A stretch of DNA of 16,407 nt from JAQWQB01 sp047636995 (GCA_047636995.1 JBLIGQ010000057.1:1-16407); one strand, 5' to 3'. Shown: positions 1 to 8,081, numbered from the stretch's first letter. Notes: generated from the letters alone by a model not told the origin. A program made the numbers and translations.

Positions 1-909
1 ATAGCCTTGGATTACGACTCCATAACGGCATTGAAAGAAGCATATACGTTTAATAATCTTCAAGAATTCTTAGACATCTATTACACCGGTGCACAGGTGC
101 TGATTCATGAGCAAGACTTTTTCGATTTGACTTGGGCCTACTTGACCAAAGTACACAGTCAGAATGTAGTTCATGTAGAAGTGTTTTTCGACCCGCAAAC
201 ACATACTGACAGAGGGATTGCCTTTGACGTTGTTATTAAAGGCATTTATAGTGCGCTTCAAAAAGCAGAGCAAGAACTGGGAATTTCCTTCAAGCTCATC
301 ATGTCCTATTTAAGGCACTTAAGCGAAGATGCTGCATTTAAAACTCTTGAGTCCGCTCTTCCATTCAAGCATTGGATTGATGGCGTAGGACTAGACTCAT
401 CCGAATTGGGGAATCCGCCTAGTAAGTTTGTGAATGTGTTTGAAGCCTCTGCGAAGCATGGATTTAAATTGGTAGCACATGCGGGCGAGGAAGGCCCGGC
501 AGATTACATCTGGGATGCACTTGATCTTTTGAAAATAGTACGAATTGACCATGGTAATCGCTGTTTAGATGATGAGGCGTTGGTTCAAAGATTGCTTGAA
601 AAGAACATTCCCTTGACTTTATGTCCGCTTAGCAATTTGGCGCTCAAAGTCATTCAGAAAATGGAGGACCATCCCGTTGCGAAAATGCTCGATAGAGGAA
701 TTTTGGCCACCATTCATTCAGATGACCCAGCCTATTTTGGCGGCTACATGAATGAGAATTATTATGAGACAGCGAAAGCGTTGGACTTAAGTAAAGAGCA
801 ACTGAAACAATTGGCCATCAATGCTTTTGAAGGAAGTTGGTTGAGCAAAGAAGCCAAAGAGCAACGCATTTCTGAAGTGAACAATTATTTCAGCTCTTCG
901 CGCTTATAG
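1..909 (+). CDS. Adenine/adenosine deaminase, 5' end outside window
   Basis: Metal-dependent purine deaminase of the amidohydrolase fold, hydrolysing adenine (or adenosine) to hypoxanthine (or inosine) in cytosolic purine salvage. The frame is open from the first base, so the true start lies upstream; an in-frame TTG at base 7 is probably internal. Family members are usually about 330-340 residues. About 302 are visible, so roughly 30-40 N-terminal residues, including the first His-x-His metal ligands, are missing. Counting from the first visible codon, HAGE is at 160-163 (metal His and catalytic Glu), the RIDHG block has its His at 184, and SDDP is at 240-243. The extended block SDDPAYFGGY resembles the adenine deaminase (yeast Aah1-like) subgroup more than classical adenosine deaminase. 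That substrate call is inference from one motif. The family assignment is secure. Confidence 0.9.
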   Translation: MALDYDSITALKEAYTFNNLQEFLDIYYTGAQVLIHEQDFFDLTWAYLTKVHSQNVVHVEVFFDPQTHTDRGIAFDVVIKGIYSALQKAEQELGISFKLIMSYLRHLSEDAAFKTLESALPFKHWIDGVGLDSSELGNPPSKFVNVFEASAKHGFKLVAHAGEEGPADYIWDALDLLKIVRIDHGNRCLDDEALVQRLLEKNIPLTLCPLSNLALKVIQKMEDHPVAKMLDRGILATIHSDDPAYFGGYMNENYYETAKALDLSKEQLKQLAINAFEGSWLSKEAKEQRISEVNNYFSSSRL

Positions 910-982
910 AACGAATCAAAAAGGACTAACTGAAGTTTGTACTTTTCAAGTTGAGGAAGGGGAATCAGGAGCGAGAATAAGC

Positions 983-990
983 TACTTTTG
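983..990 (+). promoter_or_regulatory. Possible Bacteroidota -7 element (TACTTTTG)
   Basis: TACTTTTG fits the TAnnTTTG -7 consensus of the Bacteroidota primary sigma factor and lies 39 bases before the AI-2E gene start. The nearest upstream TTG (951-953) is about 29 bases away rather than the usual 17-20, so the -33 part is not supported. It is a candidate only. Confidence 0.25.
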
Positions 991-1029
991 CCTTTGAGTA
1001 TTCTTCCCTGAAAAGCGCTTGAGAACTAC

Positions 1030-2100
1030 ATGAACGATACACGCACCACCAATAGACTCTTACTGATCATAGTCATTCCGCTGATATTCTATCTGCTGCA
1101 AGTGCTGTCATTCATTTTCGTCCCACTCTTATTTGCGATGTTCATCTCACTCCTTTTTCTTCCGCTTATGCGCTGGTTGGATAAGAAAAAGATACCGAAA
1201 CCCATTAGCTTGATCAGCATCATTGGCCTCATCGCAACGATCTTTTACCTCGGTGGACAGTTGATTAAAACCTCAACGCGTGAGATTCTCTCAGAAGATA
1301 GTTCGTTTTTTGCCTTGGCAGAGTTGAAACTCCTAGCAGTAGTCAACTCCATTGAAGCCTTCTTCGGAATTGAACGCATCGCCGGAGATCAAGTGCTGAG
1401 TCACTACCTCTCTGAATTCAATGCGTTTGAAAACATCGGCCAGACGCTTGACATGGTGGGTGACACCTTGAACATTACCTTGATGACCATCTTTTTCATT
1501 GTGCTCCTGCTGGCCGGTTCCATCAATCTTCAAAACGTAATGCAAACCCTCTTGTTTCGTCAGAAATATGCTTCGGTCAAGACGTTTAGGCGAATAGAAA
1601 AAGACATCATCAAATTCATCTGGGTCAAGTTCTTTATCAGTTTGTTCACCGGAATTGGATTCACAATGGCATGCCTCTTTTTTGATGTGAGCTTCCCTGT
1701 GTTTTGGGGCCTCTTTGCCTTCCTCATTAATTTCGTGCAGATGGTAGGCTCCATCATATCTGTGGTCTTGCTATCGTTGTTCGCACTAGTAGAGCTTGAT
1801 CCGAGCGGAACGCTCTTGGCTTTTATCTTAGTCATCACAGGAGTTCAGGTGGTTATGGGGGCTGTTCTAGAACCTATTTTCCTCGGAAAAACCTTCTCTA
1901 TCAATGTGGTTACAATCTTGGTCGTGCTCATGCTTTGGGGTTTCATCTGGGGTGTTCCAGGATTAATCATGGCAATCCCAATCACCGTTTTCATCAAGAT
2001 TGTTCTAGAGCAGTTCCCAAAGACACAGGTCATCGCAGGGCTGATGTCTGGCAGCAAGGATGCATTAAAGTCGCAGGAAATTCAAGCGAGTGACGATTGA
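1030..2100 (+). CDS. AI-2E family transporter (putative permease)
   Basis: Inner-membrane protein of the AI-2E/PerM family. Members export small molecules or, in some bacteria, act as sodium/proton antiporters; the substrate here cannot be told from sequence. The 356 residues match the usual family length. Hydrophobic segments are at about 10-46, 58-78, 148-166, 198-218, 222-253, 262-282 and 291-325, with a soluble stretch near 80-147 as in relatives. Two family blocks are clear: FPVFWGLFAFLINF at 222-235, leading into VGS, and EPIFLGKTFSINVV at 281-294, followed by GVPGLIMAIP. The ATG at 1030 has no Shine-Dalgarno sequence, which is normal in Bacteroidota. It stands alone, 120 bases after the deaminase. 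Family confidence is high and function is open. Confidence 0.92.
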   Translation: MNDTRTTNRLLLIIVIPLIFYLLQVLSFIFVPLLFAMFISLLFLPLMRWLDKKKIPKPISLISIIGLIATIFYLGGQLIKTSTREILSEDSSFFALAELKLLAVVNSIEAFFGIERIAGDQVLSHYLSEFNAFENIGQTLDMVGDTLNITLMTIFFIVLLLAGSINLQNVMQTLLFRQKYASVKTFRRIEKDIIKFIWVKFFISLFTGIGFTMACLFFDVSFPVFWGLFAFLINFVQMVGSIISVVLLSLFALVELDPSGTLLAFILVITGVQVVMGAVLEPIFLGKTFSINVVTILVVLMLWGFIWGVPGLIMAIPITVFIKIVLEQFPKTQVIAGLMSGSKDALKSQEIQASDD

Positions 2101-2260
2101 TTTAATCGGTGCCAAATTCACTCGTTCTCAGAATCTACCCATCAATTTGCTGCGCGAAAACTGAGCTGGACATTGTCTAGAAAAGGATCTGCCCATATCG
2201 AAATACATTGCATACCTTGGTGTCAATATCGCCTACATTCAAAACTCTTTTACAACCCAA

Positions 2261-2779
2261 ATGAACATCTTTGAAACCGATAGACTGAACATTCGAAACC
2301 TACGGGAATCAGATTCTGATGGCTACTTCGATATGATGGGCAATGTGAATGTGATGAGTTTGGTGCCACGAAAGGTCATGTCCAGAGAAGAAAGTGATCA
2401 GCATCTCCAGAAGCTTTTAGACCACTATCAAAAACAGTCAGATACAAAAGTTTGGGCCATTGAAACAAAAAACGAACAAGCCTTCATTGGGCTGGGTGGG
2501 TTTTTGAAGAACAGCGGTGGTGACCATGAGATCGGTTACCGTTTGAGAGAGCAATTCTGGAGAAACGGATTCGGTACTGAATTCACAAAAGGGCTCATCT
2601 CCTTCGGCTTCGAGGAACTTAAATTCGAAAAAATCATTGCCGATGTGGCTGTAACTAATCTAAATTCAGTGAAGATTCTAGAGAAGTTTATGTCGGTAGA
2701 AAAGGAATTCTTTAATGTCTCTGATAATTGTGTTGACAGGCGGTATTTCGTCTTAAGAACAGACTGGATTGAAGGTTAA
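2261..2779 (+). CDS. GNAT family N-acetyltransferase (RimJ/RimL-like)
   Basis: Predicted cytosolic acetyltransferase that transfers acetyl from acetyl-CoA to an amine, either a protein N-terminus or a small molecule; the acceptor is unknown. Its 172 residues are typical of the Acetyltransf_3 group. The N-terminus (ETDRLNIRNLRESD, about 5-18) is the usual first strand of RimJ/RimL-type enzymes. IGYRL at 91-95 followed by FWRNGFGTE at 99-107 forms the acetyl-CoA pyrophosphate loop (R/Q-x-x-G-x-G). VTNLNSVKILEKF at 131-143 is the conserved late helix. The stop codon lies 51 bases before the next gene's preferred start, so the two may be co-transcribed. The preceding 160-base spacer shows no convincing promoter or other gene. 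Confidence 0.9.
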   Translation: MNIFETDRLNIRNLRESDSDGYFDMMGNVNVMSLVPRKVMSREESDQHLQKLLDHYQKQSDTKVWAIETKNEQAFIGLGGFLKNSGGDHEIGYRLREQFWRNGFGTEFTKGLISFGFEELKFEKIIADVAVTNLNSVKILEKFMSVEKEFFNVSDNCVDRRYFVLRTDWIEG

Positions 2780-2830
2780 GTGAATTGGTCGTTCGGCAAA
2801 GGACAGACGAAAAGCGCTAAAACAACAGCA

Positions 2831-3523
2831 ATGAAATTAGAATTACTCCTCTTGGTTATGGTCTCATTGGCCAGTTGCACGAATGAACCAGCGAAGGAAG
2901 CTGTGCTGTCTTCAGACGAAATAACACCCCTCATATTTGATTCAGTTTTGGCAACGGAATTGGCCAGAAGAGCTGAAGTAGATCAAACAGCAGCATGGAT
3001 TCCGGAAGGGAAATACAAGAGCTATAGCCCAGAGGATTGGCAGCAATACAAAGACAGTGTTTTCATGACCAATCAGGCATTTTTGTTAACCGTACTAGAG
3101 CAGCATGGCTTTCCGGGGATTGATTTAGTGGGCGAAAAGGGAGCGCATGACTTCTGGCTCATGACCCAGCATTGCGACTTTGATCCTGATTTTCAAGAAG
3201 AAGTGCGCGTTGAAATGAAAGTTGAGATGAAGCGCGACAATGCCAGCAAATCCAACTATGCCTACCTCGTTGATCGTGTGCGCAAGAATAGAGGACAAAA
3301 AATACTTTACGGAACGCAAGTGAGGTACAACAAAGCAACGGGCCAAGCGATGTCTCAGCCTTTAGAAGATAGTCTCAACGTAAACCAAAGGCGCGCTGAA
3401 GTCGGACTTGAGACTTTGGAAGCCTATTTAAATGGAATGACGCTCAGTCACTTTGAGATGAATAAGGAAAACATGCTCAAGAGAGGTATCCAAGAACCAA
3501 AATTGTATGAACTTGGAGGATGA
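2831..3523 (+). CDS. DUF6624 domain lipoprotein
   Basis: Predicted lipoprotein of unknown function. A GTG at 2780 would lengthen the frame by 17 residues, but the ATG at 2831 begins a clean lipoprotein signal (MKLELLLLVMVSLASC, lipid-accepting Cys16), so that start is chosen, giving 230 residues. The mature part carries blocks that I recognise from DUF6624: the HGFPG/VGEKGAHDFW region, MTQHCD, NYAYLVDRVR, LYGTQVRY and RRAEVGLETL. The family has no established biochemical activity. The polar, conserved QHCD, DRV and YGTQ motifs hint at a binding or catalytic site, which is inference. The stop overlaps the next gene's start by 4 bases (ATGA), so those two are very likely translated together. 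Confidence 0.82.
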   Translation: MKLELLLLVMVSLASCTNEPAKEAVLSSDEITPLIFDSVLATELARRAEVDQTAAWIPEGKYKSYSPEDWQQYKDSVFMTNQAFLLTVLEQHGFPGIDLVGEKGAHDFWLMTQHCDFDPDFQEEVRVEMKVEMKRDNASKSNYAYLVDRVRKNRGQKILYGTQVRYNKATGQAMSQPLEDSLNVNQRRAEVGLETLEAYLNGMTLSHFEMNKENMLKRGIQEPKLYELGG

Positions 3524-4026
3524 GGCAAGTGAAGTCCATCGCATTCATCATCCTAATGTTGACCGTAATCCTCGGGTCAATGGGCTTCGCTGCCGAAAAT
3601 GAGCCTCAGCCTATTCGGTTGACTGTTAAAGGTCGACTCCTCAACCTGAAAACGAACGCCCCCCTAAAAAGACTCCCCATTACACTCTTTGTCATTGGGG
3701 AGAATTCTGTTGTTTTGGACTTCATCATTCCAAATATCCGCCCCCACCCTGGTAAAACCAATGGCAAAGGAGAATTAGATGTTCTTGTTCCTGGGCTTGA
3801 CACTACTCAAACTTCTGGCACGCTAGACTTAGGCGATGTTTATTTTGTTGCCTATGACAATGAGTTGAATTCGATCTTCAAGCTTCCCAACAATCCGTTC
3901 AACATGCAAATGAACCCGATTGACATCACCGTTGTGCCAAGGAAAGGATCTGAAAACTATCATGAAAGTCGCACTATGCCCGCTGGAAGCTTTAAATCGC
4001 TCAGCTTCACGAGAAAGATCGATTGA
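3520..4026 (+). CDS. Small exported protein of unknown function
   Basis: A 168-residue protein starting at an ATG that overlaps the upstream stop codon (ATGA); GGAGG lies just before it. Residues 1-25 form a Sec signal with a likely cut after GFAA. The mature part opens with LTVKGRLLNLKTNAPL at about 34-49, the pattern typical of a transthyretin/carboxypeptidase-regulatory-like beta sandwich (a 'K-G-x-L-x-x-x-x-x-x-x-P-L' opening strand). A TNGKGELDV turn at about 80-88 fits the same fold. No catalytic motif, cysteine pair or further membrane segment is visible. The fold idea is inference; I do not recognise a named family. Coupling to the DUF6624 lipoprotein suggests a shared envelope role. 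The 108 bases after it hold no recognisable feature. Confidence 0.68.
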   Translation: MRQVKSIAFIILMLTVILGSMGFAAENEPQPIRLTVKGRLLNLKTNAPLKRLPITLFVIGENSVVLDFIIPNIRPHPGKTNGKGELDVLVPGLDTTQTSGTLDLGDVYFVAYDNELNSIFKLPNNPFNMQMNPIDITVVPRKGSENYHESRTMPAGSFKSLSFTRKID

Positions 4027-4134
4027 CTGCTCTGCACTGCGTTTCTGCGAAATGTATTCAACATTCCGTGCTATGTATAAATATCCTGAGTTCCTTAGCC
4101 CGAAATTTACAATGTTAATTAAAACACAAAGCGC

Positions 4135-5034
4135 ATGTCAAAGCACTCATGGAATTCAAGTAACATACCCAGCCTAAAAGGCAAAACGGTCATTATCACT
4201 GGAGCCTCAAGTGGTCTAGGGAAAGAAGCCACAAAGGTCTTATCTGAAAAGGATGCCAAGGTTATTATGGCTGTTCGCAACTCTCAAAAGGCGAAAAAAG
4301 TTGCTGACCAGATCCGTAAGGAAGTCCCTTCGGCCAACATCGAAATTAGAACGCTTGATTTGGGCAGTTTAGATTCTGTAAAAGCATTTGCGAAGGAAGT
4401 CAATCAGGATCTTGGCCAGCTGGACATTCTCATCAACAATGCGGGTGTGATGATGTGTCCGTATTCAACGACCAAAGACGGATTTGAAATTCAAATGGGA
4501 ACCAATCACCTTGGTCACTTCGCCCTAACAGGGCTCTTGATGCCTCTGTTAAAGCGCTCCAAAGATTCTAGAGTCGTTGTCACAAGCAGCATAGCGCACA
4601 AATCAGGTAACATCGATTTTGAAGACCTCAATTGGGAAACGAGAAAGTATAACACCACGAAGGCATACTCAGACAGCAAGTTGGCCAATCTCTATTTCAT
4701 GTACGAATTGGTGAACAGGCTGGGGACCGGCAATGACGCACCAAAAATCACCTGTGCGCATCCGGGATGGACAAAAACCGATTTGGATCGACATTCAAGT
4801 GTGATCAATTTTATAGGAAACATTGTTGCTCAAAAAGTTCACATGGGCACTTTGCCAACACTTCGCGCAGCTACAGATGAAGCAGCAGTTTCTGGTAATT
4901 ATTTCGGCCCAAAAGGAATGATGGAAATGCGCGGACACCCTGTATTAGTGAAATCCAATGAAATGGCGAACAACCAGGGAAACGCAAAATCACTTTGGGA
5001 CTTATCTGAACAATTAACAGGCGTGAACTATTAA
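4135..5034 (+). CDS. SDR family NAD(P)-dependent oxidoreductase
   Basis: Short-chain dehydrogenase/reductase of the retinol-dehydrogenase/WWOX-like group, expected to reduce or oxidise a carbonyl/alcohol in the cytosol using NAD(P); the substrate is unknown. The 299 residues show all SDR landmarks: TGASSGLG at 22-29 (cofactor loop), DLGS at 75-78, NNAG at 101-104, Asn124 in GTNHLGHF, Ser151/152 in VTSSIAH, and the catalytic Tyr178-x-x-x-Lys182 (YSDSK). Arg48 after the second strand (AVRNSQKA) suggests NADP preference, which is inference. The ATG at 4135 is chosen because the Rossmann strand starts about 17 residues later, as usual. Only 12 bases separate it from the membrane-protein gene, pointing to an operon with that gene and the AraC regulator. 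Confidence 0.94.
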   Translation: MSKHSWNSSNIPSLKGKTVIITGASSGLGKEATKVLSEKDAKVIMAVRNSQKAKKVADQIRKEVPSANIEIRTLDLGSLDSVKAFAKEVNQDLGQLDILINNAGVMMCPYSTTKDGFEIQMGTNHLGHFALTGLLMPLLKRSKDSRVVVTSSIAHKSGNIDFEDLNWETRKYNTTKAYSDSKLANLYFMYELVNRLGTGNDAPKITCAHPGWTKTDLDRHSSVINFIGNIVAQKVHMGTLPTLRAATDEAAVSGNYFGPKGMMEMRGHPVLVKSNEMANNQGNAKSLWDLSEQLTGVNY

Positions 5035-5046
5035 AATAACCTAGCT

Positions 5047-5451
5047 ATGAAAGAAAGAAAAATAGGTAGAACGCTCTTCAAAATCTTCTTGACCCTCAAC
5101 TTTCTTATCGAATTGGTTATTGGACTCGGAATGCTCTTCAATTTCCCTGTATTGGCAGAACCGGGCTTTGGAATCCCATATTCTAGTGACATGGACGTTC
5201 TTGCCATCGGCCTTGGGAGTAACCTTCTCTTTGCAGCGGCAGCAATCCTTTTAAGTCTTGTATGGACCATCCGAAATAAAACTGAGGGTGCTTCACTAGG
5301 TATGCTAACGGGCGGTCTCTTCGTCTTTTTCTCCCTGATGGCTTATGCACAGATGGGAAGCACACAAGCCTTGTTGGTAGATGGAGTGAGAGGGCTTTTA
5401 ACCATTATCTTCGGGCTAATGGCCTATAACGAATTAAAAAGCCTCAGGTAG
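5047..5451 (+). CDS. Four-helix inner-membrane protein of unknown function
   Basis: A 134-residue protein with four predicted membrane helices at about 10-31, 47-72, 81-101 and 107-127, almost no soluble part, and a basic N-terminus (MKERKIGR) that should sit in the cytosol. I do not recognise a family; its size and topology resemble several small uncharacterised membrane families. No cysteine or metal-binding motif is seen. It lies 12 bases after the SDR gene, and its TAG stop is followed with no gap by the AraC start codon, so the three are very probably one transcript with coupled translation. Neighbourhood suggests a shared response, but there is no direct evidence of role. Confidence 0.78.
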   Translation: MKERKIGRTLFKIFLTLNFLIELVIGLGMLFNFPVLAEPGFGIPYSSDMDVLAIGLGSNLLFAAAAILLSLVWTIRNKTEGASLGMLTGGLFVFFSLMAYAQMGSTQALLVDGVRGLLTIIFGLMAYNELKSLR

Positions 5452-6360
5452 ATGTCAGACTTTTATCGGATCAAAAACATATCACAAGTGCACCAGATGT
5501 TCGGCCTTGCCAAACCTGTGCATCCGCTGATTGCGATTATCAGAAAGTGGCCCGAAATTGATTTCAACTTTGGGGATACGAAGATAACTAGTGACCTGTT
5601 TTTTCTTTCTATGAAGGGAAAGATGTCGGGCACTTCTTTTCAATACGGCCGAAATAGGTATGATTTTGAAGAAGGGACATTGGTCTTTTTGGCTCCTGAT
5701 CAGGTGGCCTCTTTTACGAGCCCCCTTGAGGAGTTGGATCAATCTGGATGGACAATTCTCTTCCATCCAGATTTAATTCGCCAATCTGAATTGGGACGAA
5801 CGATAAAGGATTTCTCCTTTTTCAACTACGATGCAAATGAGGCACTTCACCTCTCCGAAAAGGAGAAAATATTTCTGAAATCACTGGTCGATAAGATTGA
5901 TTTGGAGATGAATCAAAACATAGACAAGTATTCCCAAGGCTTGATCATCCAGAATCTTGAGACGATTCTTAAGTACTGCAATCGGTATTACGACCGCCAG
6001 TTCTATTCGCGTTCCAACATGAACATGGATTACGTGACCCAATTTGAGCTTTTCTTAAAAGATTACTTTGCTTCTGAAGAGCTACAGGATAAGGGTTTAC
6101 CTACGCTCACTATGTGCGGCAAAGCATTGAACATGTCTGGCCCCTACCTGAGTGATTTGCTCAAGATGGAAACGGGAAGCAGTGCGAAAGACCACATTCA
6201 CTCCTTCATCATTGAAAAAGCAAAAACCACGCTCTTGAATTCAAAAGATTCAATCAGCCAGATTGCCTTCAGCTTAGGGTTTGAGTATCCACAGCACTTC
6301 AGTAAGCTCTTCAAATCAAAGACAGAGATGAGTCCGTCTGAGTATCGGGTGTTGAATTGA
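5452..6360 (+). CDS. AraC family transcriptional regulator
   Basis: One-component DNA-binding regulator of 302 residues. The N-terminal half (about 40-110) is cupin-like, with the segment EEGTLVFLAPDQVASF typical of the ligand-binding AraC_binding domain. The C-terminal ~90 residues hold two helix-turn-helix units: one around CGKALNMSGPYLSDLLKMET and one around ISQIAFSLGFEYPQHFSKLFK, ending in the usual MSPSEYR motif. The start codon directly follows the stop of the membrane protein, so it is probably co-expressed with the SDR and membrane protein and may control that operon. AraC-type regulators next to SDR genes are common in Bacteroidota. The ligand is unknown. Downstream, AGTGG/CCACT (about 6386-6403) can form a small hairpin, but there is no T-run, so no terminator is called. 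Confidence 0.93.
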   Translation: MSDFYRIKNISQVHQMFGLAKPVHPLIAIIRKWPEIDFNFGDTKITSDLFFLSMKGKMSGTSFQYGRNRYDFEEGTLVFLAPDQVASFTSPLEELDQSGWTILFHPDLIRQSELGRTIKDFSFFNYDANEALHLSEKEKIFLKSLVDKIDLEMNQNIDKYSQGLIIQNLETILKYCNRYYDRQFYSRSNMNMDYVTQFELFLKDYFASEELQDKGLPTLTMCGKALNMSGPYLSDLLKMETGSSAKDHIHSFIIEKAKTTLLNSKDSISQIAFSLGFEYPQHFSKLFKSKTEMSPSEYRVLN

Positions 6361-6497
6361 AGACTAATTTGAAATCCATCACCAAGAGTGGCCCCAAAAC
6401 CACTTCACATTGAAAGAATTAAGCTTTTCTTATCCTCTGCTTGGACCCCTGCTTAGCGGACCTCCACACTTCGTCCTCTATTCAGAAGGTGTTCAGG

Positions 6498-6758
6498 TCA
6501 TTGCTTGTGATAAGCAAAAAAGAAAGAAAACTTGTTGGAAATCTTAGCTTCCTCATCAGCTAGGCGAAATTCATCTTCATAAATTTGAAAATCACACTCA
6601 TAAATATCAAAATCACGGTCGATTCCAAACCCTTCACGGTCTATATCGGATGAATCACAGTCGATATTTCCAGTTTCACGATCGTGTCCCGGCTCTATAG
6701 CTGGAGTTTCAGAAAACCGCGTCAGGTTAGCAGGATGAAGGAGCTGTAAGTGCAACAC
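6498..6758 (-). CDS. Possible small acidic heptad-repeat protein (uncertain)
   Basis: An 86-codon open frame on the sulfatase strand, beginning at GTG 6758 only 5 bases after the sulfatase stop; TTG at 6755 is an alternative, and there is no ATG. Its middle is built of about seven consecutive 7-residue units following xxx-[I/Y]-[D/E]-x-[D/E], for example SSDIDRE, GFGIDRD, FDIYECD and FQIYEDE. In six 21-bp units the codons at heptad positions 5 and 7 always begin GA, while their third bases vary (GAT/GAC/GAG/GAA), which preserves Asp or Glu. This favours past or present translation. Against it, position 6 keeps its third base and varies its first. The frame is -1 relative to the sulfatase, so one indel would fuse it as an acidic tail. 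There is no signal peptide and no known family. It may be non-coding. Confidence 0.33.
   Translation of the reverse strand: MLHLQLLHPANLTRFSETPAIEPGHDRETGNIDCDSSDIDREGFGIDRDFDIYECDFQIYEDEFRLADEEAKISNKFSFFFAYHKQ
6571..6696. repeat. 21-bp tandem repeat, six units
   Basis: Six contiguous 21-base units start at 6571, 6592, 6613, 6634, 6655 and 6676, with no spacers. The plus-strand core is TCACGGTC in its best form (units 3 and 4), then TCACACTC, TCACAGTC, TCACGATC and TCATCTTC. A much weaker unit may begin at 6550. The period never slips. It could be a decaying minisatellite, the coding repeat of the small acidic frame, or phased protein-binding sites (21 bp is two helical turns). Location between two convergent genes argues against a promoter role. 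Confidence 0.85.
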
Positions 6759-6763
6759 GCTTT

Positions 6764-8068
6764 TCAGTCCCGAATAGAATCCAATATACCTTCTAGCTCT
6801 GCTTTAGCATCTTGTTCCATTGAAGATAGACTGCCATCGAGTAGATCAGTGTTTTCATATTGATCATCTACTAAGTAATACATTTCTTCATCTCCATTGA
6901 AATCTACCATGAGCTTATAGGCCCCGTTGCTAATGGCCCATTGATCGTCAACTCCATCATTCAATTCTGAATATTGATATTCTCTATGCACTGAAGATTG
7001 CGAGAATAGACCCTTGAAGCTTTTGCTATCGTGAATTGCATTGGACGAACCTCCTGCTATCTCAGAAATGGTTGAAAATAGATCAGTGCTTGTTATCAAA
7101 TTCGTGGCAATCCCTGTTCGAGAAACTCCTGTTCCTGAAATAAACATGGGCGTATTTATACCTCCTTGGTACAATGTGCTTTTCACGGTATTGCTAGAAT
7201 AAGGGCTTTGAGCCACTTGGCTCGGAGTGCCATTGTCTCCAATAAAAATGATCACCGTATTTTCTACTTCATCAGCAGGGATACTATCCAAAAATCTACC
7301 AATTTGATAGTCCATTGCCTCAATAGCAGCCATATAATAAGGAATCGGGTCAGTTCCTTCTATGTATGCAGGCAAGCCACCTTGATTGTGCATCTCCGAG
7401 GGTGGAACATGAAATGGAGTGTGTGGAGCATTGTAGGCAAGCCATAAGAACCAGGGTTTGGATTGCTCATTCACCCAATCAATAGCTAAATCAGTAAACA
7501 CCTCTGTGGTGTATTCGGTTTGCAAGCTACCAGAACCATCTTCGGTAAGTTGCCATTGGTAATAATCATCAACGGCGCCGCGGATCAATCCTGCATAATA
7601 ATCAATTCCGAAAATTTCTGGATTGGCAATTGGATTATTTCCTGACAAATGCCATTTACCTACTACAGCAGTGGCATACGCATTATTTGTTTCTATGCCA
7701 ATGTGTTCTTGCAAAGCAACTTCTGATTGCCCAAGCTCATCACCTGCCCCTTTCACGCCTGTTCGATAACCATATCTTCCCGTTATTATGGAAGCCCGCG
7801 TGGGAGAGCATGTAGGATAAACCCACAGGTTACTAAAAGAGAGTCCATTGTTTCGAATGGCATCTATATGAGGGGTGCTTGGCTTTATGCTTCCTTCCAT
7901 GAAACCATTTATTGCATCTTTCCCCAAATCATCAGCAATGATCAGAAGAATATTTGGCGGACCAGCGCTTGGCAAACAAAGACTAATGGGATCGTCTTTG
8001 GAGCAAGATGCGAACATAATAACGACAGAAACAGTTGCTAGAAGTAGGATGGTTTTCATGTATCTCAT
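6764..8068 (-). CDS. Sulfatase lipoprotein (formylglycine-dependent, S1 type)
   Basis: Sulfate-ester hydrolase of the alkaline-phosphatase-like superfamily. The frame extends upstream to 8155, but that would overlap the preceding gene; the ATG at 8068 (or 8059, three codons later) begins a lipoprotein signal with FASC, Cys22. Length is 434 residues, slightly short for the family. Motifs: NILLIIADD at 39-47 (metal-binding Asp pair), CSPTR at 87-91, whose Cys87 must be converted to formylglycine, then TGRYGYRTG, GKWHLSG (Lys and His), PHTPFH and IIFIGDNG (metal Asp). All core catalytic residues are present, so it should be active once matured by an FGE or anSME enzyme, which is not encoded here. 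The substrate is probably a sulfated polysaccharide or aryl sulfate; this is inference. It follows the YHYH gene by 13 bases in the same direction. Confidence 0.93.
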   Translation of the reverse strand: MRYMKTILLLATVSVVIMFASCSKDDPISLCLPSAGPPNILLIIADDLGKDAINGFMEGSIKPSTPHIDAIRNNGLSFSNLWVYPTCSPTRASIITGRYGYRTGVKGAGDELGQSEVALQEHIGIETNNAYATAVVGKWHLSGNNPIANPEIFGIDYYAGLIRGAVDDYYQWQLTEDGSGSLQTEYTTEVFTDLAIDWVNEQSKPWFLWLAYNAPHTPFHVPPSEMHNQGGLPAYIEGTDPIPYYMAAIEAMDYQIGRFLDSIPADEVENTVIIFIGDNGTPSQVAQSPYSSNTVKSTLYQGGINTPMFISGTGVSRTGIATNLITSTDLFSTISEIAGGSSNAIHDSKSFKGLFSQSSVHREYQYSELNDGVDDQWAISNGAYKLMVDFNGDEEMYYLVDDQYENTDLLDGSLSSMEQDAKAELEGILDSIRD

Positions 8069-8081
8069 TTTGAAAGCTAAA

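Noticed and set aside
2780..2830. GTG start for the DUF6624 protein
   Set aside because: It would place 17 polar residues before a clean lipoprotein signal that starts at ATG 2831.
3920..4177. 85-codon plus-strand frame spanning the end of the small exported protein and the SDR start
   Set aside because: It overlaps two better-supported genes in another frame and shows no signal or domain.
6550..6696. Considered whether the 21-bp repeats are a CRISPR array
   Set aside because: Units are contiguous with no spacers, diverged from each other, and no cas genes are nearby.
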